Positions 23,464 through 26,862 of a DNA stretch of 26,862 bases are shown here, in pieces. A program made the position numbers and the translations under genes. Where the stretch lies: positions 1 to 26,862 of the forward strand of contig JAGLOH010000001.1 in the NCBI GenBank assembly GCA_023139025.1, in the 5' to 3' direction. The notes beneath the pieces were generated by a model. The model was not told where the DNA came from, did not search any database, and saw nothing but the letters and a program-made list of their open reading frames with translations. How positions within the stretch are numbered: the stretch's first letter is position 1; each line of letters begins with the position of its first letter. This DNA is from Candidatus Heimdallarchaeota archaeon (GTDB lineage Archaea; Asgardarchaeota; Heimdallarchaeia; Heimdallarchaeales; Heimdallarchaeaceae).

Positions 23464-25146
23464 CTAAATTGAATCTAGAACCATTCTCTTCGATTCTTCA
23501 TTGAAAATATCCATAAAAGCCGTATGTCGGAATTTATCGGTGAAGCTACTTATTGTCTTTTTTGAGGTTACAAGTTTTTGGTAGAAGTTTATTTCTTCTG
23601 CAATTTTATTGAAATTTTTATTTCTACACATTTCCTCTAATTTACTTAGCTCTACTGCGATTGTTGTATCAGAGGGATCATTAATATATTTTGAAAGTAA
23701 ACTGAAAATGTCTTTCCAAATAGATAAAATGGGTTCTTTACTTCTGGTAGTTTCTTTCGTGAAGTTCCTTAAAATTTCGTCAAATTTTTGATAATTGCCT
23801 TTTGAAAGGTAAATTTTTGCCAACAATATATCAAGATAATGTGGATCGTATACATAATCGCGTAAGGAAGAAATCTTGTCTTCTATAACTATTTCACTAG
23901 TGGTGTATGAGTCATGAGTTATAAGAAGTTGATGAAGAACTAGATAAACATCATCCTTAGATTCGTGTATTTCATCATCTAGGAGCTCACTTAATTGCTT
24001 ATTATCTGTAGTTTCATTAAGGAGAAGTTTTTGAGAGATTCTTTTTTTGGATAATGTTCTTTTTGTATAATTATAGAGTTTTTTCAAAGAATTATCTTGT
24101 ATATTTTCAATATCTAAATCCAATTGGACAAAAATGAAGAGCAAGGTAAAATATGAACCAAAATATACTTTTTTTCTGTTTTTTTGAATATAATTGAATT
24201 TAACGTAATCATCTTCCATAAAATTAACAAGTTCTACAAGAAGTTCATAGGATTCTTGAAATTTACCTTGAAAAGCATAATATCTACTCAAAAGCCTCAA
24301 AGTATATGTATATTCATACATCAGCTCTTTCTGTAAACCCTCATATGTTATTTTCTCATATGAGTTCTTAAGATAGGATATGGTATGTTCTATTTTGTGG
24401 TCTATTGCAGAAATTGTTCCCGCACACCAATACAACAAAACGGCTTGAGAACTAGTTATTTTATCCTGTATTTTTTCTTTTTGAAAAACCCATTTTAGCA
24501 GATCTTCCGTTTTCTTTTTTTGATTCAGAAAGATATAATAGTTAAGTAACAAGGTAAGAGATTTAATCATTCCTGAAGAGTTCTTACTTTCAAGATAATA
24601 GTAATCAAAGCACTTTTTCATGTTTCTAATTGCAGATTTATAATCTTTGTCTGATAATGATAAATAAAATGTTTGAGCGTAAAGTAAAGCATAATATGAT
24701 TCTGGATAATCTTTTTTGAAAGGTTTCAGAATTTGTTCTGCTTCAGTTAGTTGGTCCCTAGCTTTCTGGCTATTTCTTTTTAATTGATTAAAGAGAGCCT
24801 TTGCAGTTAAAACATTTGCTTGATGCTCAACATTTTTAGTTGAAAGTGCAATTTTTTCCATTTTCTTTATTTGAGATTTAATTTCTTCTTCATTCTCTGT
24901 AAAATCATAATAATAGGTTTGTAAATAGTATAACCAGTAAATTGTGAATAAACAATTATTATCAAACTCTTCTTTGAGTTCATCAATAATGGTTCTTAAA
25001 AGGCTAGTAACCTCTGATGATTTCTCATTCGCACAAACTATCTTCAAATCTGAAAGATAATTTTCATCAGAAATGATATCATGCAAGCTATTTTGGTACT
25101 CAAAAACGTTCTTCCTTATTTTTTGAAAATCTTCAATATCTAGCAT
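23464..25146 (-). CDS. TPR-like helical-repeat protein
   Basis: The 560-residue protein is almost wholly alpha-helical with repeating helix pairs, for example LRLLSRYYAFQGKFQESYEL and TAKALFNQLKRNSQKARDQL, matching TPR spacing (small residue at 8, Ala at 20 and 27 in several units). No catalytic motif, signal peptide or membrane segment is seen. TPR proteins serve as scaffolds. A TATA-like AATATATAAC lies near 25180, about 35 bp upstream of the ATG. The gene is alone between the small unit at 23315 and the rRNA leader region. No partner is suggested by context. Confidence 0.7.
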   Translation of the reverse strand: MLDIEDFQKIRKNVFEYQNSLHDIISDENYLSDLKIVCANEKSSEVTSLLRTIIDELKEEFDNNCLFTIYWLYYLQTYYYDFTENEEEIKSQIKKMEKIALSTKNVEHQANVLTAKALFNQLKRNSQKARDQLTEAEQILKPFKKDYPESYYALLYAQTFYLSLSDKDYKSAIRNMKKCFDYYYLESKNSSGMIKSLTLLLNYYIFLNQKKKTEDLLKWVFQKEKIQDKITSSQAVLLYWCAGTISAIDHKIEHTISYLKNSYEKITYEGLQKELMYEYTYTLRLLSRYYAFQGKFQESYELLVELVNFMEDDYVKFNYIQKNRKKVYFGSYFTLLFIFVQLDLDIENIQDNSLKKLYNYTKRTLSKKRISQKLLLNETTDNKQLSELLDDEIHESKDDVYLVLHQLLITHDSYTTSEIVIEDKISSLRDYVYDPHYLDILLAKIYLSKGNYQKFDEILRNFTKETTRSKEPILSIWKDIFSLLSKYINDPSDTTIAVELSKLEEMCRNKNFNKIAEEINFYQKLVTSKKTISSFTDKFRHTAFMDIFNEESKRMVLDSI

Positions 25147-25262
25147 GCTTTATCCCCACAATAACCTTTCCTCGGGTTATATATTACTAATAAATATTAT
25201 TCTTGTAAATAAGTGGAGAATTCACTATAAAATTCCTTCGTAAAAAAGGGATAGAGGAAAGA

Positions 25263-25331
25263 AGAAATAGAGGGATCCCCAATTGCTAAAAAAGCTAAAC
25301 TATCCTTTCCTTGTCACCACCCTCTATTTCT
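25263..25331. repeat. 12-bp perfect inverted repeat
   Basis: AGAAATAGAGGG (25263-25274) pairs fully with CCCTCTATTTCT (25320-25331) across a 45-base loop. A second stem, AAGGGATAG (25246-25254) with CTATCCTTT (25300-25308), interleaves with it, so the two form either a pseudoknot or alternative folds. A third option is ACCACC (25316-25321) with GGTGGT (25336-25341). Confidence 0.5.
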
Positions 25332-25547
25332 CATAGGTGGTACTAGAGTATTATCTTTAATCTCCAAAGAAAAATTGTGTCAAATACTTTCAGAGTTAAT
25401 TTACCGACTTTAAGCCTTTAAACTGTGAGTATTATGGAAACCGTATGGCGGGAAAAGAGCAAAGTATATATATCGAACTCCATTTAAGTATATTGCCACG
25501 AACAGTCAGACTCATGTCTGATGAGTGGATGTTAAGCCATGTCTTTA

Positions 25548-25575
25548 GAGCGGGTTCGGCTAAAAGAATCCGCTC
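25548..25575. other. 10-bp hairpin with 8-base loop
   Basis: GAGCGGGTTC pairs with GAATCCGCTC (one G-T) around GGCTAAAA. It is more GC-rich than the surrounding DNA, and a 6-bp hairpin ACTCAT/ATGAGT (25510-25526) sits 22 bases upstream. A TATA-like run about 80 bp to the left would put both in one plus-strand transcript, as an rRNA leader or a separate small RNA. Confidence 0.45.
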
Positions 25576-25953
25576 CTTTACGTTTACTGATTCTTCTGAA
25601 TTTACGATTGATTTTCTGTAGAGGCAAAAAACACTTAAATAGCAACCAATAAAAGAGAAGAGACAGTAATCATATCTGCAAGTGTGCAATGTTAGTTATT
25701 GTAAGCTGTCTACAATAAGCCATTTAACGATAACTTAAAAAAGCCTTGCAAAACATAAAAAAGTACTGTATGAATTTTACACTCACCTCCAAGGAAAACA
25801 AGAACTCCGAGATGTTCTGATGCTACAGAAATTTAGAGAATTTTAAGGAACAAATTTAGTATGTACAAAAAACACTAGTACGTGTATGTGCGCTAAAATA
25901 GTTCAATTCATGGAAGATAGCAAATAGATCGTATCGTATCATAATCGAATCAG

Positions 25954-26862
<909 letters not shown>

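Larger units (their letters stand above)
25147..25953. other. 800-bp region upstream of the 16S rRNA with several strong hairpins
   Basis: No convincing protein gene is present. The left part is the TPR-gene promoter side. Inverted repeats occur at 25246-25308, 25263-25331, 25510-25526, 25548-25575 and 25697-25717. TATA-like runs include AGTATATATATCG near 25461-25473 and ACTTAAATAG near 25632-25642; either could start an rRNA precursor. The left half of the 16S processing stem should lie here, but its partner is beyond the window, so it cannot be drawn. Confidence 0.5.

Noticed and set aside
25515..25592. Possible C/D-box small RNA (CTGATGA and a later CTGA)
   Set aside because: The C box lacks the purine at its first position and no D'/C' pair with proper spacing is seen.
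25432..25689. Minus-strand open frame of 85 codons
   Set aside because: Covers the hairpin-rich region before 16S, has no recognisable domain or promoter, and its composition is unlike neighbouring proteins.

Overview
The window is about 27 kb of AT-rich archaeal chromosome with dense, short-spaced genes. Archaeal markers are TFB, the L1-L10-L12 ribosomal cluster, an OB-fold RPA, a RadB-like ATPase, and TATA boxes placed about 25-30 bp before leaderless or nearly leaderless starts. A Ras/Rab-like GTPase next to roadblock-like and KaiC-like genes, together with a protein resembling the eukaryotic oligosaccharyltransferase subunit OSTC/DC2, points to an Asgard archaeon, perhaps Heimdallarchaeia-like. 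That placement is inference from gene content. The 16S rRNA at the right edge is clearly archaeal but divergent.

Layout. 1-1892 (+): truncated type IV filament secretion ATPase followed by two T2SS-F/TadC-like membrane proteins. 1940-3007 (-): TFB. 3309-6194 (+): sequon-rich surface protein. 6199-6309 (-): an unlisted 36-residue single-TM microprotein with its own promoter. 6382-9785 (-): helix-turn-helix regulator and RPA operon. 9865-10962 (-): surface protein with a GldG/IFT52-like domain. 11158-11233 (+): tRNA-Thr(GGU). 11306-13104 (+): NadE, a two-TM small protein and a RadB-like ATPase with a changed Walker B. 13110-14385 (-): OSTC-like membrane protein and a tandem winged-helix protein. 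14542-18149 (+): five-gene signalling operon. 18190-20171 (-): L1, L10, L12 behind a structured leader. 20285-23116 (-): membrane-anchored HerA/TraG-like ATPase. 23315-23395 (+): possible 26-residue acidic peptide. 23464-25146 (-): TPR-like protein. 25147-25953: 800 bp with strong hairpins but no convincing gene. 25954-end (+): 16S rRNA, truncated.

The best candidate for an undescribed system is 14542-18149. A KaiC-type ATPase, a roadblock-like protein, a FIST sensor, a Ras-like GTPase and a small CxxC protein lie in one transcription unit, the first two overlapping by ATGA. The likely logic is small-molecule sensing by FIST feeding into a GTPase/roadblock switch, with the KaiC ATPase as partner or output. 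The OSTC-like protein and the high N-x-S/T sequon density of the two surface proteins (about 22 and 9 sites) fit an N-glycosylated envelope.
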